64,000 nt of DNA from Streptomyces tibetensis (GCF_007655005.1 NZ_SZVW01000011.1:1-64000), one strand, 5' to 3'; positions 1 to 9,940 are shown, numbered from the stretch's first letter. Program-made: numbers and translations. Notes: generated by a model not told the origin, from the sequence alone.

Positions 1-3000
1 CCCACCCGACCGCACCGCCACCTGCGCCTCACCCGAAGCAACGGCGGCCGTGAGGAGCCGGTCGTCGGTGGCCGTGTCGGCGTCGATGAGGACCACCCGG
101 TCCGGATGCTCGGACTGCACGCTGCGCAGCAGGCCCCACAGCGGGGCCTGGGCCGGCTCGGGGACGAGGTCGCCGGGGGCGGCGGCGACGGCCCCCGAGG
201 TGAGCACCGCGAGGCGCGCGTCGGTCAGGCGCTCGTCGGCGAGGAAGTCCTGCACCAGGCGCAGGAAGACGTCCGCCGTGTGATGGGCATGGGCCACCAC
301 GTCGGCCGGTCCGTCACCGGCGGTGGCGCGAACGAGCACCACGTCGGCCGGCCGGTCAGCGGCGGGGGCACGTACGAGCACCACGTCGGCCGTGGCGTCC
401 ACCTGCGTGAGGTCGGAGGCCTCCACGATGGAGGGGGTCTCACCCACGGGTGCCGTGACCGGCGCCCATTCCACGGCGTACAGGGCGTCGTGGAGCCGTG
501 ACGCGGAGCGCAGCCGGTCCTTGGCGACCGGGCGCAGGGCGAGGGACTCCACGCTCATGACGGGTGCGCCGACGGCGTCCGCGGCGTGCAGCGCGTAGGT
601 GCCCGACCCGGTGGGCTCGATCCGCACCCGCAGGGTGTCGGCGCCACCTGCGTGCAGGGAGGCGCCGGACCAGGAGAAGGGCAGCCGGATGGTGTCCTCG
701 GCGGTGTCGTCCCCGGCGGCGTGCAGCACCACCGGGTGCAGGAGCGCGTCGAAGAGGGCGGGGTGCAGTCCGAACCGGTCGGCGCCGCTCTTGTGCGGGT
801 CGGGCAGGGCGACCTCGGCGTACAGCGCGTCGGCCGTGCGCCACAGGCCCGTCAGGCCCTGGAAGGCCGGGCCGTAGGCGTAACCGAGTGCGGCCAGGCG
901 TTCGTAGGCGTCGTCCAGCGGCATCTCGTCGGCGCCGGCCGGCGGCCACTGACGCAGGTCGACGTCGGCGGCGGCCTGCTGCCACTGAGGCAGGTCGGGG
1001 CCGGCCGCCGGGGTGCCGCCGAGGGTGCCGGAGGCGTGCCGGGTCCACAGCTGCTCGGCATCCGGGCCGCTGTCCGGGCAGGCGTGGATCTCCACGGGCC
1101 GGCTGCCGGAGGCGTCCGGTGCGCCGACGGCGACCTGCACGCGCACGGCGCCCTGCTCCGGCAGTTCCAAGGGTGCTTCCAGGGTCAGTTCGTCGATCTG
1201 GTCGAAGCCCAGGCTGCCCGCGGCGGCCAGGGCCAGTTCCAGGAACGCCGTGGCGGGCACGAGGACCGCGCCGGTGATGGTGTGATCGGCGAGCCAGGGC
1301 TGGTCGGCCACGGCGAGGCGGCCGGTGAGGACGAGCCCGTCGCTGCCCGCCAGTTCCATCGAGGCGTGCAGGAGCGGATGCCCCGCCGGGTCGAGGCCCA
1401 GGCCGCGGGCGTCGAGCGGACGTTCGGGGGCAAGCCAGTAGCGCTCGCGCTGGAACGGGTACGTCGGCAGGTCGACGAGGTGGGCGCCGGGGTGGAAGGT
1501 CTCGGCGGCGAGCGGTGCGCCGCCGGTCCAGGCCGCGGCGATCCCGGCGAGGAAGGTCTCGGCCTCGGGGCGGGTGGCCCGCAGCAGCGGGACGGTGACC
1601 GCGTCCGCGTCGGCCAGCGCGGTCCGGGTCAGCGGGGCGAGCACGGCGTCCGGGCCGGTCTCGACGAACACCGTGGCGCCGTGCCGGTGCAGGGCCCGGG
1701 CCGCGTCGACGAACCGCACGGGCCGGCGTATCTGCCGCGCCCAGTAGTCGGGCGAGGTCAGCTCGTCCGGGGTGGCCAGTTCGCCGGTGACCGTGGAGAC
1801 GATCGGGATGCGCGGCGCGTGGAAGGTGAGGCTCTCGGCGATCGCGCGGAACTCGTCCAGGACGCCGTCCATGTGCGGTGAGTGGAAGGCGTGACTGACC
1901 TGGAGCCGGCGGGTGCGGCGGCCCCGGGCGCGCCACTGCGCGGCCAGCTGCTCGGCGGCGTCCTCGTCACCCGAGATCACCAGGGAGTCGGGGGCGTTGA
2001 GGGCGGCGAGGTCGAGGCGGCCCGCCGCCTTCTCCAGATCGGCGGCGATCTCGGCTTCGGTGGCCTCCACGGCGATCATGGTTCCGCCCGGCCGGGCCGC
2101 CTCCATGAGCCGGCCCCGGGCCGCGACCAGCCGGGCCGCGTCGGCGAGGGACAGCACGCCCGCCACGTGGGCCGCGGCGAGCTCGCCGATGGAGTGCCCG
2201 GCGAGCAGGTCCGGTGTGGTGCCGTGGTGGGCGAGGAGCCGGAACAGGGCGACCTCCACGGCGAACAGGGCGGGCTGGGTGTAGGCGGTGCGGTGCAGCA
2301 GACGGCCCGGCTCGGTGTCCGCTTCGGCGAACATCACCGTGCGCAGCGGCAGTTCGAGGTGTGCGTCGAGGGCCGCGCACACCTCGTCGAGGGCCGCCGC
2401 GAACACCGGGGACGCGGCGTGCAGTTCGCGGCCCATGCCGGGGCGCTGGGCGCCCTGCCCGGTGAACAGGAAGGCGGTGCGGCCCGAACCGGCGGCGCTG
2501 CCGGTGACGACCTGCGCGCTCTCCTCGCCCCCGGCCAGGGCGGTGAGTCCGGCGAGGAGCGTGCCGGTGTCCGTGGCGGTGACCACGGCGCGGTGCGGCA
2601 GGGCGGTGCGGGTGAGGGCGAGGGACGCGCCGAGGTCGGCGGGGTGCGTGCCGCGCTCGGTGACGACGTCGTGCAGGCGCCGGGCCTGGGCGCGCAGCGC
2701 GGCATCGTCCCGCGCGGACAGCACGAACGGAACGGGCCCGGTCGGCTCCGGTCGCTCGACGGGTTCCTCGGCGGGCACGAACTCCTCGACCAGCACGTGT
2801 GCGTTGGTCCCGCTGATGCCGAAGGAGGAGACACCCGCGCGACGCGGCACGCCGTCCCTGGCGGTCCACTCACGCTCCTCGGTCAGCAGCTCCACCGAGC
2901 CGGTGTCCCACCCCACGAACGGCGACGGCTCGTCCACGTGCAACGTCCGCGGCAGCACACCGGGCCGCATCGCCTGCACCATCGTGATGACACCACCGAC

Positions 3001-6000
3001 ACCGGCCGCCGCCTGGGCATGCCCGATGTTCGACTTCAACGAACCCAGGAACAACGGCTGTTCGCGGTCCTGCCCGTACGTCGCCAGCAGCGCCTGCGCC
3101 TCGATCGGATCGCCCAGCCGCGTACCCGTACCGTGCGCCTCCACCGCGTCCACCTCGGCAGGCGTCAGACGGGCGTCGGACAGGGCGTCGCGGATGACGC
3201 GCTGCTGGGAGGGGCCGACCGGGGCGGTCAGGCCGTTGCCGGTGCCGTCCTGGTTGATGGCGCTGCCCCGTACGACGGCCAGAACCCGGTGCCCGTTGCG
3301 GATCGCGTCCGACAGGCGCTCGACGACCAGGAGGCCGACGCCCTCGGCCCAGGAGGTGCCGTCGGCGGACGCGGCGAAGGACTTGGAGCGTCCGTCGGCG
3401 GCCAGGCCGCGCTGGCGGGAGAACTCCACGAACATGCCGGGCGACGACATGACGGTCGCGCCGCCCGCGATGGCCAGGCTGGTCTCGCCCGTGCGCAGCG
3501 AGCGCACCGCCATGTGCAGGGCGACCAGGGAGGAGGAGCAGGCCGTGTCGACGGTGACGGCCGGGCCGAGCAGTCCGAGCTGGTAGGCGATGCGGCCGGA
3601 CATGACGCTCGGGGTGGTGCCGGTGAGGAGGTGTCCCTCGACGGTGTCGGGGGCCTCGTGCATCCGGGGCCCGTAGTCGAGGGTGGTGGCGCCCACGAAC
3701 ACGCCGGTGCGGCTGCCCTTGAGGGCGGCGGCGTCCAGGCCGGCCCGTTCGACGGCCTCCCAGGCGGTCTCCAGGAGGAGGCGCTGCTGCGGGTCCATGG
3801 CCAGGGCCTCGCGGGGCGAGATCCCGAAGAACTCGTTGTCGAACAGGGCGGCGTCGTGCAGGAAGCCGCCCTCGCGGACGGTGCTGTGACCGCCGTGCGT
3901 GGGGTCGGCGTCGTAGAGGTCCGCGTCCCAGCCCCGGTCGCCGGGGAAGCCGGATATGGCGTCCCGGCCGTTCGCGACCAGGTTCCACAGTTCCTCGGGC
4001 GAGGTGACGCCGCCCGGGTAGCGGCAGGCCATACCGACGATGGCGATGGGCTCGTGCGCCGTGTCGGCGGTGCCGGCCGGACGGTCCTCGGTGGCTTCGG
4101 CGGTGCCCGGGCCGGTGAGGAGGGTGGTGAGGTGAGCGATGAGGGCGGCCGGGGTGGGATGGTCGAACAGCAGGCCGCTGGGCAGCTTGAGACCGGTGGC
4201 GGTGGCGAGTCGGTCGCGCAGCTCTACCGTCATCAGGGAGTCGAAGCCGAGGTCCTTGAACGCGGCGTGCGGGTCGACGCGCCGGATGTCGGTGTGTTCC
4301 AGAACGGCTGCGACCCGCTCCAGCACGAGGGCGGTGGCGTCGGCGGCGTGCGGGGCCGGGGCGGCCGGGGGTGTGGCGGTGGTTCCGGCTTCTGACAGGG
4401 CCGACGCGGACGCCTGCGCGGCGGGGGCGGCGGGGGCGGCCGGGCCGTCGATCCAGTGGCGCTCGCGCTGGAAGGCGTAGGTGGGGAGCGGGACGCGGCG
4501 GCCCGGGCCGCCGGCGTGCACGGCCGCCCAGTCGACGGGCGTGCCGCGGACGAACGCGGCGGCGACGCCGGTGAGGAGGGAGCGGACCTCGGCGCGGCCG
4601 GCGCGGAGCGTGGCGACGGGCGCGGTGGCCCCGGTGTCACCGGCGCTCGCGGCGGCCAGCGCGGTCAGGACGCCGTCGGGGCCCAGTTCCAGCAGGGTGG
4701 CGGCGCTCAGCTCCTCCAGGGTGCGTACGGCGTCGAGGAAGCGGACCGGGCGGCGCACCTGCTCGACCCAGTAGGCGGGCGAGGTCCACTCGCCCGGTGC
4801 GACGGCGGTGCCGGTGACCGTGGACACGGCCGGGATCCGCGGCTCGTGGAAGGTCAGTTCCTCCACGACGGCACGGAAGGGCTCCAGCATCGGGTCCATG
4901 AGCGGCGAGTGGAAGGCGTGGCTGACCGTGAGTCGGCGGGTCTTGCGGCCCTGCGCGGCGAGCTGCTCCGCGACGGCGGTGACGCTGTCGAGCGCGCCGG
5001 ACAGCACGATCGCGCGCGGTCCGTTGACGGCGGCGACGGCCACCGGCCCGTCCTGCGCGGCGAGCAGGGGCAGCACCTCGTCCTCGGTGGCCTCGACGGC
5101 GATCATGGCGCCGCCGGCCGGCAGTTCCTGCATCAGGCGGCCCCGGGCGGCGACCAGCCGGGCGGCGTCGTCGAGGGACAGCACGCCCGCGACGTGGGCG
5201 GCCGCGATCTCCCCGATGGAGTGCCCGGCCACGTGGCCGGGGGTGACGCCCCAGGAGGTGACGAGGCGGTACAGGGCGACCTCGACGGCGAACAGAGCGG
5301 GCTGGGTCCAGGCGGTGTCGTCCAGGCCGGTCCCCGAGTCCACCACCTCGGCGAGGGGCCGCTCCAGCAGCGGGGCGAAGGCCCGGCACACCTCGTCGAA
5401 GGCGGCGCGGAACACCGGGAAGGCGTCGCGCAGTTCGCGGCCCATGCCGGCCCGTTGTGCGCCCTGCCCGGTGAACAGGAACGCCGTCGTACCGGGGCGG
5501 ACGGCTCCGGTGACGACCTGCGCGGCGGCGCGGCCCCCCGCCAGGGCGGTCAGGCCGGCGACCATGCCGGACCGGTCGTCGGCGAGGACGACGGCCCGGT
5601 GGTCGAAGACGGTGCGGGTGGTGGCCAGGGAGTGGCCGATGTCCTCGGGGCGGAGCTCGGGTCCGGCGGTCACCGCGGCGTGCAGCCGGTCGGCCTGTGC
5701 GGCGAGGGCGGCGGCGTCGCGGCCGGAGACGACCCAGGGAAGCAGGGCATCGTCCGCGTCCGGTGCCTCCGCCGGTGCCGGTGTGGCCGGTCCCTCGCCC
5801 AGCACCACGTGGGCGTTGGTGCCGCCCATGCCGAACGAGGAGACCCCGGCGATCAGCGTCCGGTCGGGTGCGGGCCAGTCACCGGTCTCGCGCTGCACCT
5901 CCAGGCCCAGTTCGGTAAGCGGGATCGCCGGGTTCGGGGTGTCGAAGTTGAGGCTGGCGGGCAGCCGGCGGTGGCGCAGGGCCAGCAGGGTCTTGATCAG

Positions 6001-7116
6001 GCCGACGATGCCGGCGGCGCCCTCCAGGTGGCCCACGTTGGTCTTCGCGGACCCGACGCGCAGCGGTCCGGCGACAGAGCGGGCCGTGCCCAGCACCGCG
6101 CCCAGTGCGGCGGCCTCGACGGGGTCGCCGACCGGCGTGCCGGTGCCGTGCAGTTCGACGTACTGGACGGCGTCGGGGTCGAGGCCGCCGCGTTCGTACG
6201 CCTCGCGCAGGACCCGCTCCTGGGTCTCCTGGCCGGGCACGGTCAGTCCGGGGGTGGATCCGTCGTTGTTGACGGCGCTGGCGTGGATGACGCCGAGGAC
6301 GTCGTCGCCGTCCGCGAGGGCCCGGGACAGCGGCTTGAGGACGACGGCGCCGCCGCCCTCGCCGCGTACGAAGCCGTTGGCGCGGGCGTCGAAGGCGTAG
6401 GTGGTGCCGTCGGGAGACAGGCCGCCGAAGCGCTCTCCGGCCACCGCGGCCTCGGCGAGGATGTTGAGGTTGACCCCGGCGACGATGGCCGCGTCGGACT
6501 CGCCGGTGCGCAGCGACTCGCACGCCAGGTGCACGGCGACCAGCGAGGACGACTGGGCCGAGTCGACGGTGAGGCTGGGGCCGCGCAGCCCGAGGTGGTA
6601 GGAGACGCGGTTGGCGATGACGCCGCGGTTGACGCCGGTCATGGTGTGCTGGGTGACGGCACGGGCGCCGTGCTGGTAGAGCAGCGCCGCGTAGTCGTCG
6701 CGCAGGGTGCCGACGAAGACGGCGGTGCGGCTGCCGCGCAGGGTGGCCGGGACGATCCCGGCGTTCTCCAGCGCCTCCCAGGCCAGTTCGAGCACGAGGC
6801 GCTGTTGCGGGTCCATGACGCGGGCCTCGCGCGGGGCGATGCCGAAGAAGCCGGCGTCGAAGGTGTCGACGCTTTCCAGGAAGCCCCCGTGGCGCAGGCC
6901 GGGTCCGGTGCCCTCGGGCGCGGCCTCGCCAAAGGCCGCGGGCTTCAGGCGGTCCGCCGGGGCCGGGGTGATGGCGGAGCGGCCGGTGCTCAGCAGCTCC
7001 CAGAAGGCCTCGGGGTCGCCGGCTCCGGGCAGACGGCAGGAAAGGCCGACGACGGCGATTTCCTCGCTCCGTGCACGGCGCGTCCCGATCGATTCGGACT
7101 GGTGCTGATTCGTCAT
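1..7116 (-). CDS. Modular type I polyketide synthase, loading module plus first extension module (C-terminus beyond window)
   Basis: The first 2,371 residues are visible. The ATG at 7116 is preceded by a GAAAGGG-like ribosome site. Domains in order: KS of the KSQ type (about 18-440), in which the catalytic Cys is replaced by Gln188 (SAQSSS, codon 6553-6555); AT (about 540-840) with GHSIGE and HAFH; ACP (DLGFDSL, Ser near 959); KS (about 1022-1450) with active Cys1193 (TACSSS); AT (about 1545-1840) with GHSIGE and HAFH; DH (about 1905-2130) with the HxxxGxxxxP motif and the distal Asp (FDALLHP); then the start of a KR structural region at the left edge. Known for the family: KSQ domains decarboxylate the loaded malonyl unit, and HAFH ATs choose malonyl-CoA, so an acetate starter is predicted. 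The module order suggests a reduced polyene-like chain. How the chain is released lies outside the window. Confidence 0.97.
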   Translation of the reverse strand, partial: MTNQHQSESIGTRRARSEEIAVVGLSCRLPGAGDPEAFWELLSTGRSAITPAPADRLKPAAFGEAAPEGTGPGLRHGGFLESVDTFDAGFFGIAPREARVMDPQQRLVLELAWEALENAGIVPATLRGSRTAVFVGTLRDDYAALLYQHGARAVTQHTMTGVNRGVIANRVSYHLGLRGPSLTVDSAQSSSLVAVHLACESLRTGESDAAIVAGVNLNILAEAAVAGERFGGLSPDGTTYAFDARANGFVRGEGGGAVVLKPLSRALADGDDVLGVIHASAVNNDGSTPGLTVPGQETQERVLREAYERGGLDPDAVQYVELHGTGTPVGDPVEAAALGAVLGTARSVAGPLRVGSAKTNVGHLEGAAGIVGLIKTLLALRHRRLPASLNFDTPNPAIPLTELGLEVQRETGDWPAPDRTLIAGVSSFGMGGTNAHVVLGEGPATPAPAEAPDADDALLPWVVSGRDAAALAAQADRLHAAVTAGPELRPEDIGHSLATTRTVFDHRAVVLADDRSGMVAGLTALAGGRAAAQVVTGAVRPGTTAFLFTGQGAQRAGMGRELRDAFPVFRAAFDEVCRAFAPLLERPLAEVVDSGTGLDDTAWTQPALFAVEVALYRLVTSWGVTPGHVAGHSIGEIAAAHVAGVLSLDDAARLVAARGRLMQELPAGGAMIAVEATEDEVLPLLAAQDGPVAVAAVNGPRAIVLSGALDSVTAVAEQLAAQGRKTRRLTVSHAFHSPLMDPMLEPFRAVVEELTFHEPRIPAVSTVTGTAVAPGEWTSPAYWVEQVRRPVRFLDAVRTLEELSAATLLELGPDGVLTALAAASAGDTGATAPVATLRAGRAEVRSLLTGVAAAFVRGTPVDWAAVHAGGPGRRVPLPTYAFQRERHWIDGPAAPAAPAAQASASALSEAGTTATPPAAPAPHAADATALVLERVAAVLEHTDIRRVDPHAAFKDLGFDSLMTVELRDRLATATGLKLPSGLLFDHPTPAALIAHLTTLLTGPGTAEATEDRPAGTADTAHEPIAIVGMACRYPGGVTSPEELWNLVANGRDAISGFPGDRGWDADLYDADPTHGGHSTVREGGFLHDAALFDNEFFGISPREALAMDPQQRLLLETAWEAVERAGLDAAALKGSRTGVFVGATTLDYGPRMHEAPDTVEGHLLTGTTPSVMSGRIAYQLGLLGPAVTVDTACSSSLVALHMAVRSLRTGETSLAIAGGATVMSSPGMFVEFSRQRGLAADGRSKSFAASADGTSWAEGVGLLVVERLSDAIRNGHRVLAVVRGSAINQDGTGNGLTAPVGPSQQRVIRDALSDARLTPAEVDAVEAHGTGTRLGDPIEAQALLATYGQDREQPLFLGSLKSNIGHAQAAAGVGGVITMVQAMRPGVLPRTLHVDEPSPFVGWDTGSVELLTEEREWTARDGVPRRAGVSSFGISGTNAHVLVEEFVPAEEPVERPEPTGPVPFVLSARDDAALRAQARRLHDVVTERGTHPADLGASLALTRTALPHRAVVTATDTGTLLAGLTALAGGEESAQVVTGSAAGSGRTAFLFTGQGAQRPGMGRELHAASPVFAAALDEVCAALDAHLELPLRTVMFAEADTEPGRLLHRTAYTQPALFAVEVALFRLLAHHGTTPDLLAGHSIGELAAAHVAGVLSLADAARLVAARGRLMEAARPGGTMIAVEATEAEIAADLEKAAGRLDLAALNAPDSLVISGDEDAAEQLAAQWRARGRRTRRLQVSHAFHSPHMDGVLDEFRAIAESLTFHAPRIPIVSTVTGELATPDELTSPDYWARQIRRPVRFVDAARALHRHGATVFVETGPDAVLAPLTRTALADADAVTVPLLRATRPEAETFLAGIAAAWTGGAPLAAETFHPGAHLVDLPTYPFQRERYWLAPERPLDARGLGLDPAGHPLLHASMELAGSDGLVLTGRLAVADQPWLADHTITGAVLVPATAFLELALAAAGSLGFDQIDELTLEAPLELPEQGAVRVQVAVGAPDASGSRPVEIHACPDSGPDAEQLWTRHASGTLGGTPAAGPDLPQWQQAAADVDLRQWPPAGADEMPLDDAYERLAALGYAYGPAFQGLTGLWRTADALYAEVALPDPHKSGADRFGLHPALFDALLHPVVLHAAGDDTAEDTIRLPFSWSGASLHAGGADTLRVRIEPTGSGTYALHAADAVGAPVMSVESLALRPVAKDRLRSASRLHDALYAVEWAPVTAPVGETPSIVEASDLTQVDATADVVLVRAPAADRPADVVLVRATAGDGPADVVAHAHHTADVFLRLVQDFLADERLTDARLAVLTSGAVAAAPGDLVPEPAQAPLWGLLRSVQSEHPDRVVLIDADTATDDRLLTAAVASGEAQVAVRSGG

Positions 7117-7137
7117 CGCGCTCGACTGCCCTTTCGG

Positions 7138-7239
7138 CCGAATTACCGCAAGACTGCTGAGTGGGGGAATGTTCGGCCCGATCGTAGGCAGGGGGGTCTC
7201 TCCCCCCTCTCAGTGTCCGGCCTCGCTTCGGTAATTCGG
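7138..7239. promoter_or_regulatory. Inverted 11-bp element CCGAATTACCG / CGGTAATTCGG upstream of the PKS gene
   Basis: CCGAATTACCG at 7138-7148 recurs as its exact reverse complement at 7229-7239, 80 bp apart, in the leader region of the PKS gene. The AATTACC core is the same heptamer that occurs twice at 11-bp spacing at 11284-11301. A regulator-binding role, probably for one of the SARP proteins nearby, is inference. Confidence 0.4.
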
Positions 7240-7272
7240 TGCGGACGAAAAGGAGGGGGAAAAGGAGAAGGC

Positions 7273-7331
7273 GCCATGACCGGGCGGTGGACGGGGACCG
7301 CACTCCCCGTTTCACACCGCCCGGTCATGGC
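7273..7331. terminator. Strong stem-loop between the amine oxidase and PKS genes
   Basis: A perfect 17-bp inverted repeat (7273-7289 with 7315-7331) encloses a second 7-bp stem (7291-7297 with 7304-7310). On the minus strand it starts 11 bp after the amine oxidase stop and is followed by a T-rich run. It probably ends the amine oxidase transcript before the PKS gene. Confidence 0.75.
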
Positions 7332-7342
7332 GCTGCCGTCGG

Positions 7343-8767
7343 TCAGCCCGCGAGGCTCGCGGCCTGTTCCGCGGCGCGGAAGCCGGACTCCAGGGCGCCT
7401 TCGACGAAGGCCCCGTTCCAGCCGCTCGCTATGTCACCGCCCGCGAAGACGATGCGGCCGAACGGCTGCTGGATGTCCGGCAGCTGACGCAGGAGCTGTC
7501 CCGGCCGGCGCAGGCCCCAGCCGCCGCGCGCGTACGGGTCCTTGTGCCACTCCTTCGCCCGGTACTCGACGACCCTGGCCTCCGGCAGCAGTCCGCGCAC
7601 GGCCGCGCGCACCGCCTGCGGGTCGGACACGTCGAGGGCGGGCCCGGTGAACGCGACGAAGACACGGCCGTCGGGCAGTTGCTTCTGCGGGATCAGCAGC
7701 AGGATGGGGGCGCCCTCCGGAGCCTGGGCGGACACCGCCTCGGAGGTGCCCCGCACACGCAGCCACAGCTTGGTGGCGTGCGGGACGCCGATGCCCTCGC
7801 GGGCGGCGTCGGCGTACACCTTGGGCAGGCCCGGCTCGAAGGTGAGCGTGGACCACATGTTGACGGGCGTGGCGAGCACCACCACCGGGGCCTGGTAGAC
7901 CCGGCCGCCGCGGACCTCGACGTGGGTGAGGCCGCCGCGCTCCCGGATGGCGGTGACCGGCGAGTTGAGGCTGACGGTCGCGCCGGACTCGCCCAGCATC
8001 CGCTCCAGGACGGAGATCATGCCGCCCTCGGGCAGCTCGCTCATCGCCGACAGGAACTTGTCGTAGGTGCCGCCGGCGAGCTGGTACCACTGGGCGAGGC
8101 CGGTGAGGGAGCCGGTGCGGTTGCCGCCGGCGAACACCGAGGTGGCGCCGCTCACCCAGTCGTGGTCGACGCCTCTCAGCTGGAGTTGGGCAATGCGGTC
8201 GGCGAGCGAGAGGCGGTCCACGGACGCCAGCAGGTCCTTGCGGTGCAGGGGCTCGTAGGGCCGCTCGAAGTACTGCTCGGAACCGGCGTAGAAGTCCGCG
8301 AAGAGGGTGTTGAGGCGGGCGCCGGCCTCCTGCGGGGAGTGGCTGGTGTAGCCGTTCGGGCCGGGCATCACCATGCGGGTGGCGTGCACGTCCTCGGTGG
8401 TGGTGAGCGAGTAGCGCTTCAGTTCGCGGGCGACCAGGTCCTGGCCGGGGCCGAACCAGCCGCCGCCCAGTTCGATGTGCTGCCCGGCCAGCGTGCCGGG
8501 TTCGATGCGGCCGCCGATCCGGCCGCGGGCCTCCAGGACCAGGACCTTCATACCGCGGGCGCCCAGCTCGCGGGCGACGGTGCCGCCCGCGTACCCGGCG
8601 CCGACCACGATGGCGTCGTAGGGCTTGCCGTCCGCCGCGGCGGAGGAGGACGCCGTCGCGGTGACGGCACCCGCGGCGAGCGCGGAGGCGCCCGCCGCCT
8701 TGAGGACGGTTCTTCTGCTGACGCGTCCGTGGGCGCGGGGGGTCGTGCTGTCGCCGTTCTCGGTCAT
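7343..8767 (-). CDS. Tat-exported flavin amine oxidase (copy 1)
   Basis: Predicted 474-aa FAD-dependent amine oxidase of the monoamine oxidase family. The start ATG at 8767 is preceded by AAAGGTG; in-frame upstream codons lack a site. Residues 15-45 form a twin-arginine signal (SRRTVLKAAGAS, then a hydrophobic run ending in SSAAA). The dinucleotide fold follows (VVGAGYAGG, residues 54-62), with the EARGRIGGR box. The C-terminal flavin segment is FAGGDIASGWNGAFVEGALESG. It is homologous to, and exactly as long as, the amine oxidase at 12757-14181. In an alkaloid-like PKS cluster it could oxidise a ring amine to an imine. The export signal is odd for a tailoring enzyme and may mean late, extracytoplasmic maturation (inference). 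Confidence 0.93.
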   Translation of the reverse strand: MTENGDSTTPRAHGRVSRRTVLKAAGASALAAGAVTATASSSAAADGKPYDAIVVGAGYAGGTVARELGARGMKVLVLEARGRIGGRIEPGTLAGQHIELGGGWFGPGQDLVARELKRYSLTTTEDVHATRMVMPGPNGYTSHSPQEAGARLNTLFADFYAGSEQYFERPYEPLHRKDLLASVDRLSLADRIAQLQLRGVDHDWVSGATSVFAGGNRTGSLTGLAQWYQLAGGTYDKFLSAMSELPEGGMISVLERMLGESGATVSLNSPVTAIRERGGLTHVEVRGGRVYQAPVVVLATPVNMWSTLTFEPGLPKVYADAAREGIGVPHATKLWLRVRGTSEAVSAQAPEGAPILLLIPQKQLPDGRVFVAFTGPALDVSDPQAVRAAVRGLLPEARVVEYRAKEWHKDPYARGGWGLRRPGQLLRQLPDIQQPFGRIVFAGGDIASGWNGAFVEGALESGFRAAEQAASLAG

Positions 8768-8888
8768 GGAACACACCTTTCGCGAAGAGCGGGAATTGCG
8801 GGACGGAAAGCGCACGGAATCGACGGACGCGACATGAAGGAAGAGGGGGCGTATCCGATTCCGGGACGCCAAAGTTTCGGGCATGGGG

Positions 8889-8928
8889 AAGGGGCCGGTT
8901 CCGACGGGGGATTCGGAACCGGCCCCTT
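8889..8928. terminator. 16-bp perfect stem-loop after the imine reductase gene
   Basis: Arms 8889-8904 and 8913-8928 are exact reverse complements with an 8-nt loop. On the minus strand it sits about 35 bp after the imine reductase stop, upstream of the amine oxidase ribosome site. A terminator or attenuator is the likely role. Confidence 0.7.
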
Positions 8929-8962
8929 CGTCAGGGGGTGAAGCGAATACCGGGCCCGGTGC

Positions 8963-9850
8963 TCACTTGTTCGGGCGGCGGTATGCCTTCACGACGCTGG
9001 CGTAGCTGTTCTTGGCGTGGCCCTGGGCGATGATGCCCTCCATCAGCGCCTCGGAGTACTTGGGCAGTTCGGTGTCGACGCCGAGTGCCTCGGACTCCTC
9101 GACGAGGTGCTTGAGCGCGCCCAGGTGCGTCTCCAGGGTGGCGTCGTTGGCCGGGAACTTCTCGTCGCCGGCGTCGATCTGCGCGGCGTAGTCGGCCGTG
9201 AACATCTTGATGGCGTCGAGCCACATGTGGGCCCACGGCAGGAACTCCTGCGCCTTGACGCCGCCGGTCTCCACGATGGCCACACCGTGCAGGAAGCTGT
9301 TGAGGGCGCCCCACATCAGGCCGAGCAGCGACACGTCGAACAGGGCGGGCTTGCCGTGGTCGGTGCCGAGGTAGGTGGTGCCGCCGCCGAGGAGCTTCAG
9401 CACGGGCTCGTGGGCGTCGAACACGGCCTGGTCACCGGCGTAGAAGAGGACGGAGGTCTCGGCGCCGATACCGGGCGGGGTGATCATGATGGCGCCGTCG
9501 AGGTACTTGGCGCCGTTCTTCTCCGCCCACTCGGCGGTCTGCCGGGCCTGCTCGGAGGAGCCCGTGGTCAGGTTGACCACGGTCTTGCCGCGCAGGGCGT
9601 CGCCGAGCGAGCCGATGACGTCGTGCACCACGTCGTACGTCGACACGCACACGACGACCAGGTCGCTCGCGGCGACGGCGTCGGCGGGCTTCGCGGCGAG
9701 GACGGCGCCGTCCTTGACGAGGCCGTCGGCCTTGTCCGCCGAGCGGTTCCACACGGTGGTGGCGTGGCCCGCCTTCAGGAAGGCGGCGGCCAGGGCCTGC
9801 CCCATCAGGCCGAGGCCGAGCACCGACACCGAGGTGTGGTTGTCACCCAT
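8963..9850 (-). CDS. Imine reductase family NAD(P)-dependent oxidoreductase
   Basis: Predicted 295-aa protein. The ATG at 9850 follows a good GGAGGAA site. The N-terminal Rossmann motif is GLGLMGQAL (residues 12-20), followed by the NRSADKA stretch typical of NADPH-binding imine reductases. The C-terminal half is the helical dimerisation domain of the beta-hydroxyacid dehydrogenase/IRED superfamily. Asp172 in the ALFDVSLLG segment lies where many (R)-selective imine reductases carry their catalytic Asp. The lysine used by true hydroxyacid dehydrogenases is not evident, which favours imine over hydroxyacid reduction. Its place between an amine oxidase and a flavin hydroxylase fits reduction of a cyclic imine formed from a transaminated polyketide aldehyde. 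The substrate is inference. Confidence 0.9.
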   Translation of the reverse strand: MGDNHTSVSVLGLGLMGQALAAAFLKAGHATTVWNRSADKADGLVKDGAVLAAKPADAVAASDLVVVCVSTYDVVHDVIGSLGDALRGKTVVNLTTGSSEQARQTAEWAEKNGAKYLDGAIMITPPGIGAETSVLFYAGDQAVFDAHEPVLKLLGGGTTYLGTDHGKPALFDVSLLGLMWGALNSFLHGVAIVETGGVKAQEFLPWAHMWLDAIKMFTADYAAQIDAGDEKFPANDATLETHLGALKHLVEESEALGVDTELPKYSEALMEGIIAQGHAKNSYASVVKAYRRPNK

Positions 9851-9940
9851 GAATGTGTTCCTCCAGTACGAAAGTGGTGTGCTGAGCGAACCGACACGCT
9901 GGGTGCGCCGGTAAAGGGGGGCGGTCCGGGGGGCGTCGAC

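Noticed and set aside
1882..4395. Long plus-strand open frame opposite the PKS gene (and a similar one at 4456-7650)
   Set aside because: Gly/Arg/Val-rich shadow of the high-GC minus-strand PKS frame, which has intact catalytic motifs.
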